A DNA stretch of 40,408 nt from a bacterium (GCA_021802115.1 JAKABA010000019.1:1-40408); one strand, 5' to 3'; numbered from the stretch's first letter, positions 17,612-25,815 are shown. A program made the numbers and translations. Notes: generated by a model not told the origin, from the letters alone.

Positions 17612-17828
17612 GCTCATTCGCCCACCGGCGCTGGCAGGTGCCGCGAGCCCGGGGCCGCTGCAGTTGCGCGACGAGTGAAGGCCCTCGTCCGAGTGCCCCT
17701 CGGCCGGGCCCCTACCTTCCCCCCCGCCCGGGACAGCGCGGAGGCCCGGCGGTGGCCGGCAGCCTTCTCAGGGCAGAGCTCCGCCAGCCCAGGCCCCAGA
17801 CGGATGCCCGACTCCAGGACGGGTCAGC

Positions 17829-18212
17829 TCAGGGCTGGATCACGGGGAAACCAGCTGCGGCGGCGCCGGAGACAACGCGCCGGTCGTAGGTGACCCCCGC
17901 TTCCAGCTCCGGGCCGATCTCCCCTGCCGCAGCGAGATGGACCGCGTCGAGGGAGCGCAGGTCGACGGGTCCAAGCCGTCCCGCCAGCCCAAAGGTGGAG
18001 GCGGAGGGCAGGATCAGCGAGATGCTGTCGAGCAGCTCCTCGATGATCTCCGGTGCCACCTCTAGCCGCATGGCCGCCCGGTGCGCCTCCGTCGCGAGCA
18101 GCTGGGACGACCAGCAGGGCCGGTGCCGGGTAAACCACCGGCGCATGGCGGGCGAGCCCTCCTCTTGCACTGCGAGCTTGAGGAACGCCGAGGTCTCGAT
18201 GTAGAAGGCCAC
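17829..18212 (-). CDS. VapC-type PIN-domain toxin
   Basis: This 127-residue protein is a PIN-domain nuclease. Acidic positions seen are Glu in FYIETSAFLKLAV (many VapC proteins have Asp here, some Glu), Glu in SSQLLATEAHRAAM, Asp in LRSLDAVHLAAA and Asp in VTYDRRVV. VapC toxins cleave tRNA or rRNA when freed from their antitoxin. GTG at 18212 is chosen since it lies 7 bases past the stop of the antitoxin gene and the product then starts VAFYIETSA like other VapC proteins; the longer frame would overlap the antitoxin. The two genes form a toxin-antitoxin pair beside decayed mobile DNA. Confidence 0.82.
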   Translation of the reverse strand: MAFYIETSAFLKLAVQEEGSPAMRRWFTRHRPCWSSQLLATEAHRAAMRLEVAPEIIEELLDSISLILPSASTFGLAGRLGPVDLRSLDAVHLAAAGEIGPELEAGVTYDRRVVSGAAAAGFPVIQP

Positions 18213-18219
18213 GTCAGCC

Positions 18220-18477
18220 CTAAGAGCGAAGCTCGTCCAGGACTTCCTGGGTGGGCCGGGATGCCACCACCGGCTCTGGCAGGGGGCGGTTGGACCCACG
18301 TGCTGGTGTGACCCTGCCGGCCGCGATCAGGCTGGCGGTACCGGTCGCCAGTTGGGGCGGCGCCAGCACGGCCACCAACGGACCGCGATAGGTGATCCCG
18401 AGCGTCTCGCCTCGGCGGACCCTCCGCAGAGCGAAAGCGGCTCGCTGCTGCAGCTCCCGGATTCCAATTGTCTCCAT
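18220..18477 (-). CDS. Phd/YefM-type antitoxin paired with the PIN toxin
   Basis: This 85-residue protein starts METIGIRELQQRAAFALRRV, continues GETLGITYRGPLVAVLAPP and ends with an extended tail, TQEVLDELRS. That is the Phd/YefM antitoxin pattern: a small DNA-binding N-terminal fold and a C-terminal segment that wraps the toxin. Such antitoxins usually repress their own promoter. ATG 18477 is used since the homology-like part starts there; the frame stays open upstream for 92 residues without meaning. The stop lies 7 bases before the toxin start, giving the usual antitoxin-first order. Confidence 0.82.
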   Translation of the reverse strand: METIGIRELQQRAAFALRRVRRGETLGITYRGPLVAVLAPPQLATGTASLIAAGRVTPARGSNRPLPEPVVASRPTQEVLDELRS

Positions 18478-18944
18478 GTCCGGCGAAAGTAGCACAAAGC
18501 TACTTGTCCCTAAGCCGTCACGCTCCAGATCCGCTGGTCCCCGGGGGAGCGGTGCCAGCCCATAGGCGAAGAGACCTGGCGGGGGTCGCCGAAGCGCTCT
18601 CTGAGGCTCGCCGGAAGCACCGGCTCGACAGCTACCAAGCGGGAGTGCGGACGGTCCATTCCGGCCCATGGTACGGCAGCCCTGCAATCGGGACCCGCCC
18701 CGCAGACCTCCAGGCCCGCGGCCTCGCCGAACCTGTTCAGGGGCCCTGAGCACCGTGCGCCAGCCCCGATAGCGCCCCGGGGAATGGCTCGCCTCCGCAA
18801 GCCGCCCGGGTGAATTCCGGCAACTGCTGCGTGCCGCCAGGCTCGGCCCACGGGTCTCGCAACGCTCCCTTGGGAATCACCATCAATCGCGGAAAGCGGC
18901 CCAACGGGCCCTGGCCGCTTCTCTTTATCTTTCGGCCACAGAGG
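18478..18944. other. Intergenic stretch between the toxin-antitoxin pair and the PfkB kinase
   Basis: These 467 bases hold the promoter region of the antitoxin gene at the left and the terminator of the kinase gene at the right (18894-18920). I find no gene between them. The sequence GTAGCACAAAGCTAC (18488-18502) upstream of the antitoxin start is an inverted repeat, GTAGC-N5-GCTAC, and could be the antitoxin operator. Confidence 0.4.
18894..18920 (-). terminator. 8-bp hairpin after the PfkB kinase gene
   Basis: AAGCGGCC (18894-18901) pairs with GGCCGCTT (18913-18920) around an 11-base loop. It lies 25 bases past the stop of the minus-strand kinase gene. On that strand the stem runs into TTTCC; on the plus strand it runs into a pyrimidine-rich CTCTTTATCTTTC. 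Confidence 0.55.
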
Positions 18945-19880
18945 TCATGAGTTAAACGCCGCCACCGCGCCGGCCGGGCCACCTCGCCGCCGACACGCTG
19001 CCGCGGCCGCCGTCATCGCGGCTTCGAGGTGGGCCTGCCAATTGAGGTTCTGGAGCTCAGCGCGCCTGTCTCGCGCCCTGACCAGAGGTCCGGCCTCGGC
19101 GGTCGCGCTCAGAATGAGGGCTGCTATGGCGGTGTCCCCGGCGCCGATCGTGTCCACCAACTCCGCGACGGATACGGCCGGCGCCTCGAACCAGCCGCCG
19201 GTCGCGGTCAAAATCGCGCCGCCCGCCACGCCCTTGGTGAAAAAGACCACCTTGGCACCAAGTTCGAGAATCCGCGCCACCGGGTAAGCGCCTTGGCGGT
19301 CGCCCATCGCCAGCAGATCCTCATCACTGACCTTGACTATGTCCGCAGAACCAAGAAGCGTTTCCAGCTGGGCCACCAGGCGCCCCCGATCGCGAACCAA
19401 CGCCGGCCGGACGTTGGGGTCGAGCACCCGCCAGCCCGCGCTCTGCTCGAGCACACTGCGCAAATCATCCACCTGGGTTGCGGCTTCGTAATTGAAGGCA
19501 TTGACGACCAGGACGTCCGCTCCGGCAGCCTGCCTTCGGGCGGCTTCGGAGAACTGGAAACTTGGATAGGTCGTGTCGCTGAACTCGTAGGCGGGTTCGC
19601 TACCCTCGAGATGAACTACGGCCTGAGCTGTCCGATCGGGAGCGGGCTCGGGGAGGAAGGCGATGTCCCGGCCGGCTAGAAGGCTACGAAAAGATGCCCC
19701 CACACCATCGCGTCCCACGGCGGCGATTAGGGTCGTCGCCATTCCATGGCTGGCCAACTCCACGGCCACATTCACGCCCGCACCCCCAAACGTGGGGAAC
19801 TCTCCCTGCCTCGTAATGATGTCGTCGATCAGCGCGTTGCCCAGAATGGTGGCGGTGTTCGCGTGCTGATTCGGAGACAT
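18945..19880 (-). CDS. PfkB-family sugar kinase (fructokinase/ribokinase group)
   Basis: This 311-residue kinase shows the PfkB landmarks: LGNALIDDI at strand 1, the sugar-binding FPTFGGAGVNVAVELASHG, AAVGRDGVGASF, a central VVNAFNYEAATQVDDLRSVL, and the C-terminal ATP/catalytic motif VDTIGAGDTAIAALIL, where Asp is the base. It phosphorylates a sugar or nucleoside hydroxyl; fructose is a guess from the sequence type and the nearby aldose-ketose isomerase. ATG 19880 gives a normal N-terminus; a GTG 36 bases upstream would add twelve residues, and neither has a strong ribosome site. It stands between the toxin-antitoxin pair and the transposase, and may have been part of the sugar locus before the transposase arrived. 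Confidence 0.85.
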   Translation of the reverse strand: MSPNQHANTATILGNALIDDIITRQGEFPTFGGAGVNVAVELASHGMATTLIAAVGRDGVGASFRSLLAGRDIAFLPEPAPDRTAQAVVHLEGSEPAYEFSDTTYPSFQFSEAARRQAAGADVLVVNAFNYEAATQVDDLRSVLEQSAGWRVLDPNVRPALVRDRGRLVAQLETLLGSADIVKVSDEDLLAMGDRQGAYPVARILELGAKVVFFTKGVAGGAILTATGGWFEAPAVSVAELVDTIGAGDTAIAALILSATAEAGPLVRARDRRAELQNLNWQAHLEAAMTAAAAACRRRGGPAGAVAAFNS

Positions 19881-19928
19881 TGTCAGCTCGGACTTGACGT
19901 CCGGGCCCCCTGGCACCAGGACTCCTGA

Positions 19929-22160
19929 TGTAGGGCCCGAATTTATAAGCCCTCGGGCGGCTGGTTGACGGAGTAGCGGAGCACCAGGTCAGTGCCTGGA
20001 TAGCGGGTCTCGGTCAGGTTGAGCGGGTCGCAGAGAGCGGACAGGGCGCGGGTGCGGCGGGGAGCCGATAGGTGGTTGAGACGGATGCCGAGGCAATCAC
20101 CGACGACCTCGAGGGTGCCGCTGGTCTTGAAAGCCTCGCGGAGCAGCGCCCGGCCTTCGTCCGCGGCTCGGCTGTAATGAGGGGCCAGTAGTCTGGCCAG
20201 GGCCGACTCCGCGTTGTACGCGCTCATGTGGACCCCGTGGGTAACCAGCTTGGACTCGGCGTCGAGCAGCTGGGTGCCCGGCGCCACCTCTTTGAGGGGG
20301 AGTCGGGATGGCGTGGCGGCCAGCTCCACCTCCAAGCCCTGGACCGCCTCCCGGGCGGCGAGCAGTTGCTGGCCGAGGTCGGCGTTGGCGATCTTGAAGC
20401 CGCGCATGGTCGGACGGCGCGCCTCGGGGTTGCCCTGGGCCGCCTGCCCATAGGCTGCTTCCGCCTCAGTGAGCCGCAAGCGGGCCCGGCGCAGCTTGCG
20501 GCGTAGCTGCGCCTTGGCAGGGTTGGGCACCGAGCGCTCCGGGTCGTCGTCGTGGGCCCGGTAGGAGTCGAGGGCATCCAGGCCGAAATGGCGGCGGCCA
20601 TACCGGAAATAATTTTCTTCGCTCCAGCGGGAGAACATCCGGTAGGCGACCTCTACTGCCTCCAGGTCGAAGCGGCTGGTCAGGATCTGGATCTGGTGGT
20701 CATCTTTGCGGACGGTGACCTGGCGCACCAGGAAGGTCTTGGGGCGGCCCTTGGCTTTCGGCAACTTGAGCCGGACCTTGCGGTCAGTCAACTCGTACTC
20801 CTTGCGCGCCTCGCGATGGCCGACCATGACAAAGGCACTGGCCGGTTCCTTACGGGTTCTGCCCTTGCGGTAGGTGAGGAAGTGGAAGTTGGCTTGCTCC
20901 AGGTCCCAGAACAACTCGGGAGACCAGCCCCCGCGGTCGAAACAGATGGTGACCCGCCGGTCCCCCACCAGCTCGCGCATGTCCGGAAGCAGCGCCTTCA
21001 ACTCTTTCACCAGCGACCGCCCGGGTTCTTGCATCACCACCAGCACCGGCTCGCCGTCGCCGTCACAGACCCAGTTCTCCTCGGTGGCCGGTCCGGCGGT
21101 GCGCAACCGGGTGATGTGAGTCTTGGACACCCGCCGCTTCCCAGAGTAGACCCGGGTGTGGCCATCAACATAGAGGATGCCCATGGCCACGCTCCGGGCC
21201 TTGGCGTGGTACTGAGCCAGCGCCTTGACGAACTCGCTGCCCAGGCCCCGGTCAGCCAGCTCCCGCAGCCGGCGGCGGATCGTCTTCACCTCCGGGGCTC
21301 GGTCCAGGGCCAACACCCGGCCCAGGTCCTGGGGCACGATCCGGGTGGCGCCCTCTGCCCGGGGCTCCCGCAAAAATGCCAGGAAAACCAGCATCAGGAG
21401 CACCGAGCGCAGCCCGTAGAAGCCGTTGTTCAGTTTCCCGTACACCGTTTGCGCCGCCTCCAGGAGGCCCGCTTCCGCCAACGCTGGCAGAGTCAGCAGA
21501 AGACCAAGCAGGGGTAGCTCCCTGCCCTGGGTGAACACTGGTGGTGCTTCCTCCAGCATCCCAGCGCGAGCCGCCGCCCGCTCTTCCCCTCTGGGTTCGG
21601 GCTGGGGCAACGTCGGGAGCTTCGCCGCCGGCGAGGGCGCCGGAGCCGCGGGGAGCTGGCTCAGAACTCGCCGCACCGTGGCCCGGCTCAGCCCGGAGCG
21701 CTCTGCGACCTGGCGTTCGCTCAGCCCTTGCGCCCGCAGGTCGCGGATCTCCAGGGCCCGCTCAGAAGTCAACTTGGACGGGCCCTTCGGGCCGGTGCGT
21801 TCACGCAGCAGCCCAGCCAACCCTTCCTCCCGGTAGTCCTTGCCCCAGCGTCGCACGGTGGCGGGAGTGGTGCCGAAGCCGGCCGCCACCTCCCGCTGGG
21901 TGGCCGCCTTCAGCTCGATCAGCTGCAGCGCGGCCAGCCGACGGGCCGGATCCTCTCCCGCAGTCCAGCACCCGTTGGCCCAGCCGTACAGGTAACAAAC
22001 CCCTCCCTGCTCATCCTCCTGGATGCCCGCGGCGGCGCTAATCGGACGTGCCTCGGCGGGCAGCAAAGCGGTCTGGGGGAAAGTTGGGCGGCGCAGTCTC
22101 GTGGGCAAAGTGCAGACTCCCAGAATGTCCAATAAGCACTATTAATTATAGCCCGCGACA
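19929..22160. mobile_element. Probable insertion sequence carrying the 729-aa transposase
   Basis: The extent is tentative. The transposase gene fills almost all of it. Both flanks are AT-rich islands in GC-rich DNA, and reading inward they start alike: TGTAGGGCCCGAATTTATAA on the left (from 19929) and TGTCGCGGGCTATAATTAAT on the right (from 22160, minus strand). The match is imperfect and needs small gaps. I see no target-site duplication next to these ends. The predicted transposase promoter has its -35 box outside the right end, which argues that the true end lies further right or that the promoter formed on insertion. Confidence 0.35.
19943..22132 (-). CDS. DDE transposase with tandem N-terminal helix-turn-helix
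   Basis: This 729-residue protein starts with two helix-turn-helix units: RLAALQLIELKAATQREVAA with TTPATVRRWGKDYREEGL, then LRAQGLSERQVAERSGLSRA. A linker and a long catalytic region follow. Candidate catalytic acids are Asp in GILYVDGHTRVYSGKR, Asp in VTICFDRGGWSPELF and Glu in MFSRWSEENYFRYGRRHFGL, the last resembling the Y-x2-R-x3-E pattern of IS4-like enzymes. The C-terminal third (RRKLRRARLRLTEAEAAYGQ) looks coiled-coil. No frameshift or stop is seen, so it may be active. TTG at 22132 has no ribosome site, but a TATAAT lies 12 bases upstream, so translation could be near-leaderless. I cannot name its IS family. Confidence 0.85.
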   Translation of the reverse strand: MDILGVCTLPTRLRRPTFPQTALLPAEARPISAAAGIQEDEQGGVCYLYGWANGCWTAGEDPARRLAALQLIELKAATQREVAAGFGTTPATVRRWGKDYREEGLAGLLRERTGPKGPSKLTSERALEIRDLRAQGLSERQVAERSGLSRATVRRVLSQLPAAPAPSPAAKLPTLPQPEPRGEERAAARAGMLEEAPPVFTQGRELPLLGLLLTLPALAEAGLLEAAQTVYGKLNNGFYGLRSVLLMLVFLAFLREPRAEGATRIVPQDLGRVLALDRAPEVKTIRRRLRELADRGLGSEFVKALAQYHAKARSVAMGILYVDGHTRVYSGKRRVSKTHITRLRTAGPATEENWVCDGDGEPVLVVMQEPGRSLVKELKALLPDMRELVGDRRVTICFDRGGWSPELFWDLEQANFHFLTYRKGRTRKEPASAFVMVGHREARKEYELTDRKVRLKLPKAKGRPKTFLVRQVTVRKDDHQIQILTSRFDLEAVEVAYRMFSRWSEENYFRYGRRHFGLDALDSYRAHDDDPERSVPNPAKAQLRRKLRRARLRLTEAEAAYGQAAQGNPEARRPTMRGFKIANADLGQQLLAAREAVQGLEVELAATPSRLPLKEVAPGTQLLDAESKLVTHGVHMSAYNAESALARLLAPHYSRAADEGRALLREAFKTSGTLEVVGDCLGIRLNHLSAPRRTRALSALCDPLNLTETRYPGTDLVLRYSVNQPPEGL

Positions 22161-22173
22161 AGTACAAATGCAA
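22145..22173 (-). promoter_or_regulatory. Predicted promoter of the transposase gene
   Basis: On the minus strand TTGCAT (22168-22173) and a perfect TATAAT (22145-22150) are spaced by 17 bases. The -10 box ends 12 bases before the TTG start, leaving little or no 5' leader. Confidence 0.5.
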
Positions 22174-23149
22174 CCCCGCTCCACTTCAATTTCAGCCGGG
22201 CCTATGCCCCCGTGTCAGGAGGCCTGGGCACACGGTCCCACCGCGACCCTCCCACGGGCCACCCAGTCGGGGTGCCGGGAACAACTCGAACGCACCACCG
22301 TCGCGCGGAGTCACACCTACCACCTCGGCAACTGCGCCGGCGACCAGCGCCGGCTCCGCCCCCCGCATGACGGCAACGGCCCAAAGCTGATAACGGCGAC
22401 CGTTCACCCCACCTCCCCTGCTGGGATCTTGCCACAGGTTGGGAGGTGGGTTGGCGCGGGCGACTTGGCAGACACCGCAGACGACCGCCGACGCCCATCT
22501 CGCGACAATCGCTCGAGCGGATTCACGATGGATGGACCTCAGCTCCCCAACGTCGGCAACCTCGCTAGCGGTGCTGACCTCTTCCGGCATGCGCAATTTA
22601 GCCACCCAATCCTTTCCGCAAACGGCTCAGCCACCCTAAGCCAGCAGCCTCCTGACCATCGCCAGCGGCACGACCGGTCCGGACTCTACCAAACGGGTCG
22701 CCGCGAAGTCCAGTTCGGGTCGCCGCCAAGTGCGGAGCGTCGCCTAACCAGCGGCGACTTTACCCCTCCTACTCACTGTGGACGCTTTGCCCCATCGCCG
22801 GCCCCGCACCAATCATGCCTGCCTGCAAATGGCGCCGCTCCGGCCAGCTGACCGCCGGGACCGGCGTGCGCGCACCGCCCCTTTCCGCCGCCCCCGCCAC
22901 CGCTGGACCGATCAGAGCCGGCCGATGGAGTTCTTTCGTCACAGGCGCAAGGATGACCTACGCGTGCCCGTCCAACCCCGATCAGTGCCGCCCTCTGCCC
23001 CGGTCCCGATCCTGTAGGCCCTGCCTTGCTGCCGGGATCACACACGCCACCATCGCCCTACCCCGCATCGTCCCCAAGCGTCCGGAGCACGCCAATCGCC
23101 TCAGCGCCGCAGTGCGTCTGCAGTCCGCTACACCACTGGCCGACTGGTT
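22161..23149. other. About 1 kb without a recognisable gene
   Basis: The segment between the transposase and the isomerase gene has several open frames on both strands, but all have the skewed composition of shadows and none shows a domain, ribosome site or consistent codon use. No tRNA, CRISPR or long repeat is evident. It must hold the promoter of the isomerase gene. It may also contain IS-flank debris. Confidence 0.45.
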
Positions 23150-24436
23150 ATGCTAGAGACCAGCATGTGGGTGGCCAATCCAGGGGCCGGTGAGGCGGAG
23201 AGTTGGCTGCAATCGCCAACCCACCGCGCCTGGCTCGTCGCTCAGGCCACTCGTCTGCTCGGGTTCTTCATCCCCACGGTCGACGACGCCGGGCACTTTG
23301 TCGAGCTCGACGATCACGGGCTGCCGATGCCCACCGGCTGCCCGCCCGCAGCCGCCCCGCGGCAGCAACTGCTCACAGTCGCCCGCGCCGTGCACAGCTA
23401 CGCCCTCGGGGAGATGCTGGGCATACCCGGATGTGAGCCGCTGGTGGCGAGGGGGCTGCGCACCCTCTGGGATCACCATCGCGACCCCGCCGCGGGGGGC
23501 TATTTCACCGCCGTGAACGGCCGGGACATCGTCGACGACTCCAAGTCAGCGTACGGACACGCCTTTGTCCTGCTCGCGGCAACCAGCGCCCTTGCCGCTG
23601 GCCACGCAGATGCCAACCAGCTCTTTGAAGACGTTCTCGCGGTCATCGACAGATACTTTTGGTCGGACACCGATGGCGCGGCACGCGAGGCCTTCACCCG
23701 CAACTGGGAAGAAATCGAACCCTACCGTGGTGCCAACAGCAACATGCACCTTTGCGAAAGCTTCCTGGCAGCTGGCGGCCAGCCCGGTCACTCCGAATTG
23801 GTCGCCCGGGCAACCCGCATCGTGGCCCTCCTCATCGACCAAAAGGCCCGCAGCCACGACTGGCTTCTGCCCGAACATTACGACGCCCAGTGGCGGCCTC
23901 TGTATGAATACAACACCAGCAAACGCAACGATGCATTTCGACCCTATGGGGTGACGGTGGGTCACCTCCTGGAGTGGTCACGACTCCTGCTGTCGCTGCG
24001 ACTGGCCACCGGCGACAACTCCACGACCTTGCTTGACGGCGCCCAAAACCTCTTTCAGCAGGGTGTTACCGTCGGCTGGGACACCCTCCATACGGGCTTG
24101 GTTTACACCGTCGACTGGCATGGGCGCGCGGTCAACGATGACCATTACTGGTGGCCCGTAGCCGAAGGCATCGGGGCCAGTGCCTATCTCGCGCGAATTA
24201 CCGGCGCGCCTCTCTACGAGGCATGGTATCAGCGCCTTTGGGACTATGCCGCGGAGTATCTCATCGACCGGGCGGAAGGGGGCTGGTATCCACAACTAAA
24301 CGCTCAAAACCAACGCATAGTTCATCCTTGGTATGGCAAGCCCGACCTCTACCATGCCCTCCAAGCGTGTCTGCTCCCGTTTCTGCCGCTGGCACCGTCA
24401 CTGGCCGCCGCCCTGCGCCCTGGCGAGCGGGTATGA
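23150..24436 (+). CDS. AGE-family aldose-ketose isomerase (D-mannose isomerase/YihS-like)
   Basis: This 428-residue protein belongs to the N-acylglucosamine 2-epimerase family, an (alpha/alpha)6 barrel. The pattern fits the aldose-ketose isomerase branch (mannose isomerase, YihS): GANSNMHLCESFLAA, FRPYGVTVGHLLEWSRLLL, NDDHYWWPVAEGIGASAY and GKPDLYHALQACLLP, which supply the active-site histidines and the Arg and Glu of that branch. Such enzymes interconvert mannose or a related aldose with its ketose; sulfoquinovose isomerases belong here too and cannot be excluded. ATG 23150 has no good ribosome site; ATG 23165 is an alternative. It is plus-strand and faces the phosphohexuloisomerase gene across a shared terminator. 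Confidence 0.85.
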   Translation: MLETSMWVANPGAGEAESWLQSPTHRAWLVAQATRLLGFFIPTVDDAGHFVELDDHGLPMPTGCPPAAAPRQQLLTVARAVHSYALGEMLGIPGCEPLVARGLRTLWDHHRDPAAGGYFTAVNGRDIVDDSKSAYGHAFVLLAATSALAAGHADANQLFEDVLAVIDRYFWSDTDGAAREAFTRNWEEIEPYRGANSNMHLCESFLAAGGQPGHSELVARATRIVALLIDQKARSHDWLLPEHYDAQWRPLYEYNTSKRNDAFRPYGVTVGHLLEWSRLLLSLRLATGDNSTTLLDGAQNLFQQGVTVGWDTLHTGLVYTVDWHGRAVNDDHYWWPVAEGIGASAYLARITGAPLYEAWYQRLWDYAAEYLIDRAEGGWYPQLNAQNQRIVHPWYGKPDLYHALQACLLPFLPLAPSLAAALRPGERV

Positions 24437-24443
24437 CTGTTGA

Positions 24444-24476
24444 CGAGTGGCGGCTCGGCTAGCCGGTCGCCACTCG
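24444..24476. terminator. Hairpin between the convergent isomerase and PHI genes
   Basis: CGAGTGGCG (24444-24452) pairs with CGCCACTCG (24468-24476), and the loop contains its own palindrome CGGCTAGCCG (24456-24465). It starts 8 bases past the isomerase stop. The symmetry suits a terminator working for both converging genes. Confidence 0.6.
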
Positions 24477-24673
24477 CGCCACCGCCATCACCGCCCCTTT
24501 GACAGCACCGGCATGCTGCCGAACGCTACCGTTCATCCGCTCGTTTTAGGGCCGCTCGCCAAAGTTCGGCCGGGGCCCCACCGCCTCGGCTTTAGGAGCC
24601 CTTCAGCCACCCTGGCCCGGCGTCGAACCTGCGTACCTGGGGTCGCGTTCAGAGCTCACTTCTCGCATCCACC

Positions 24674-25186
24674 TCACAACAGGTTCGAGTGCCGCGCCCG
24701 CAAGCCGCCGGCAGCATCCTCCATCGCCCCTGCCAGCGTCGCGACGACTCCGTCGAACACGAGCAAGGCGGCCTGTTCAAACAAACTGCCCCCCAACTGG
24801 GTCGACGGCTTGGCCGGTAGGTACACCACAAGGTCCGCCAAGTCCGCAGCCGGACTAGCGGGGCTGTACGTCACCGTGACCACGGTTGCCCCGACCCGCC
24901 TTGCCACCTCACCGTGTCCGACAGTCGTAGGAGTAGCCCCTGAGCCCGAAATCAGCACCAGGCCATCGCCCGCCCGCACCGCCGGAGCCGTTGCCTCCCC
25001 GACGAAGTGAGCCTTGCGCCCGAGGTGCATGAAGCGCATCGCCACCATGGCCGCCACCAGCCCAGAGCGCCCCTGACCCTCGAAGAACCACCGTAGACCG
25101 CTGTCTTCAAACACCTGCACCAGCGGCTCGACGTCCGCACTCTTTAGCTTGGCACTTAGGGCGCCAACCTCAACGAAGGCGGCCAT
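24674..25186 (-). CDS. hxlB: 6-phospho-3-hexuloisomerase (PHI), SIS domain
   Basis: This 170-residue protein is a single SIS domain: WFFEGQGRSGLVAAMVAMRF, HFVGEATAPAVRAGDGLVLI, SGSGATPTTVGHGEVARRVG, and the C-terminal QLGGSLFEQAALLVFDGVVA, the characteristic PHI/HxlB ending with its catalytic Glu region. PHI interconverts D-arabino-3-hexulose-6-phosphate and fructose-6-phosphate. ATG 25186 is preferred, with AGAGG 6 bases before it; a GTG at 25222 would add twelve residues. It overlaps the end of the synthase gene by 31 bases, so the pair is tightly coupled. It is the last gene of the transporter operon. Confidence 0.88.
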   Translation of the reverse strand: MAAFVEVGALSAKLKSADVEPLVQVFEDSGLRWFFEGQGRSGLVAAMVAMRFMHLGRKAHFVGEATAPAVRAGDGLVLISGSGATPTTVGHGEVARRVGATVVTVTYSPASPAADLADLVVYLPAKPSTQLGGSLFEQAALLVFDGVVATLAGAMEDAAGGLRARHSNLL

Positions 25187-25815
25187 CCATGGCCTCTCTG
25201 AGTCAACTGTGCCGAAATCCACTTAGCCGTCCTCCTAGGGTTCGCTGCCTGAGTGATCGCCGACCCCACCACGACGACATCAGGCGCTGCCGCCACCACG
25301 GCGGCAATTGTCTGCTCCCCAATACCCCCGGCGATCGCCACCCGGTAGCCGAGCTCGCGCATCGGAGCCACCTGGCTCACGACCTCATGGGCGGTCTCTC
25401 CGGCCAATCGGCGGTCGGTGGCTAGATGCAATCCGAGGTAGGCAAACCGGGGCGGGAATTCGTTGGGAGTAGTCGGCAGCCCGGCGGCGGCGATGGTGTC
25501 CGCGACCAAAAAACCGCCGAACTCCTCGGCCACCTGCGCCGCCGCCAGGCAGGTTGCCCGAGGCGCCACCGAGAGAACTGTAACCAAGCTCGCGCCCGCC
25601 CCAAAGAGCAGGCGCGCCTCGATCGCGCCCGCATCGACGGTCTTGGCATCTGCCAGAATCGGCCGACCCCCAGCCATTTCTCGAAGCGTGACCAGACCGC
25701 CGACCCCAAAGCGCTTCAACACGGGAGTTCCCAACTCGACAATATCTACAAATTCGGCTACCGCCGGCACCACGCCCAACGAGCCGGGGTCATCGATGGC
25801 CAACTGGAGCAGCAC
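25156..25815 (-). CDS. hxlA: 3-hexulose-6-phosphate synthase (HPS)-like, OMP decarboxylase superfamily
   Basis: This 219-residue barrel has LQLAIDDPGSL at strand 1, DIVELGTPVLKRFG, the D-x-K-x-x-D signature in ILADAKTVDAGAIEA, GASLVTVLSVAP, then AIAGGIGEQTI and VVVGSAITQAANP at the phosphate site. These fit HPS, which condenses formaldehyde with ribulose-5-phosphate or runs in reverse; the closely related 3-keto-L-gulonate-6-phosphate decarboxylase has similar motifs. Pairing with PHI supports HPS. The GTG start has AGGA 5 bases upstream. It follows the sugar permease gene by 171 bases, which ties it to sugar catabolism rather than methanol use; the reverse reaction would release formaldehyde. 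That role is inference. Confidence 0.82.
   Translation of the reverse strand: MLLQLAIDDPGSLGVVPAVAEFVDIVELGTPVLKRFGVGGLVTLREMAGGRPILADAKTVDAGAIEARLLFGAGASLVTVLSVAPRATCLAAAQVAEEFGGFLVADTIAAAGLPTTPNEFPPRFAYLGLHLATDRRLAGETAHEVVSQVAPMRELGYRVAIAGGIGEQTIAAVVAAAPDVVVVGSAITQAANPRRTAKWISAQLTQRGHGWPPSLRLAP

Noticed and set aside
22048..22851. Long plus-strand open frame of 267 codons in the gap after the transposase
   Set aside because: It overlaps the transposase 5' end, has shadow-like composition (Arg, Pro, Ser, His rich) and no domain-like motif.
23100..23150. A D-arm-like stretch on the minus strand upstream of the isomerase gene
   Set aside because: No T-arm, anticodon stem or acceptor pairing; chance resemblance.
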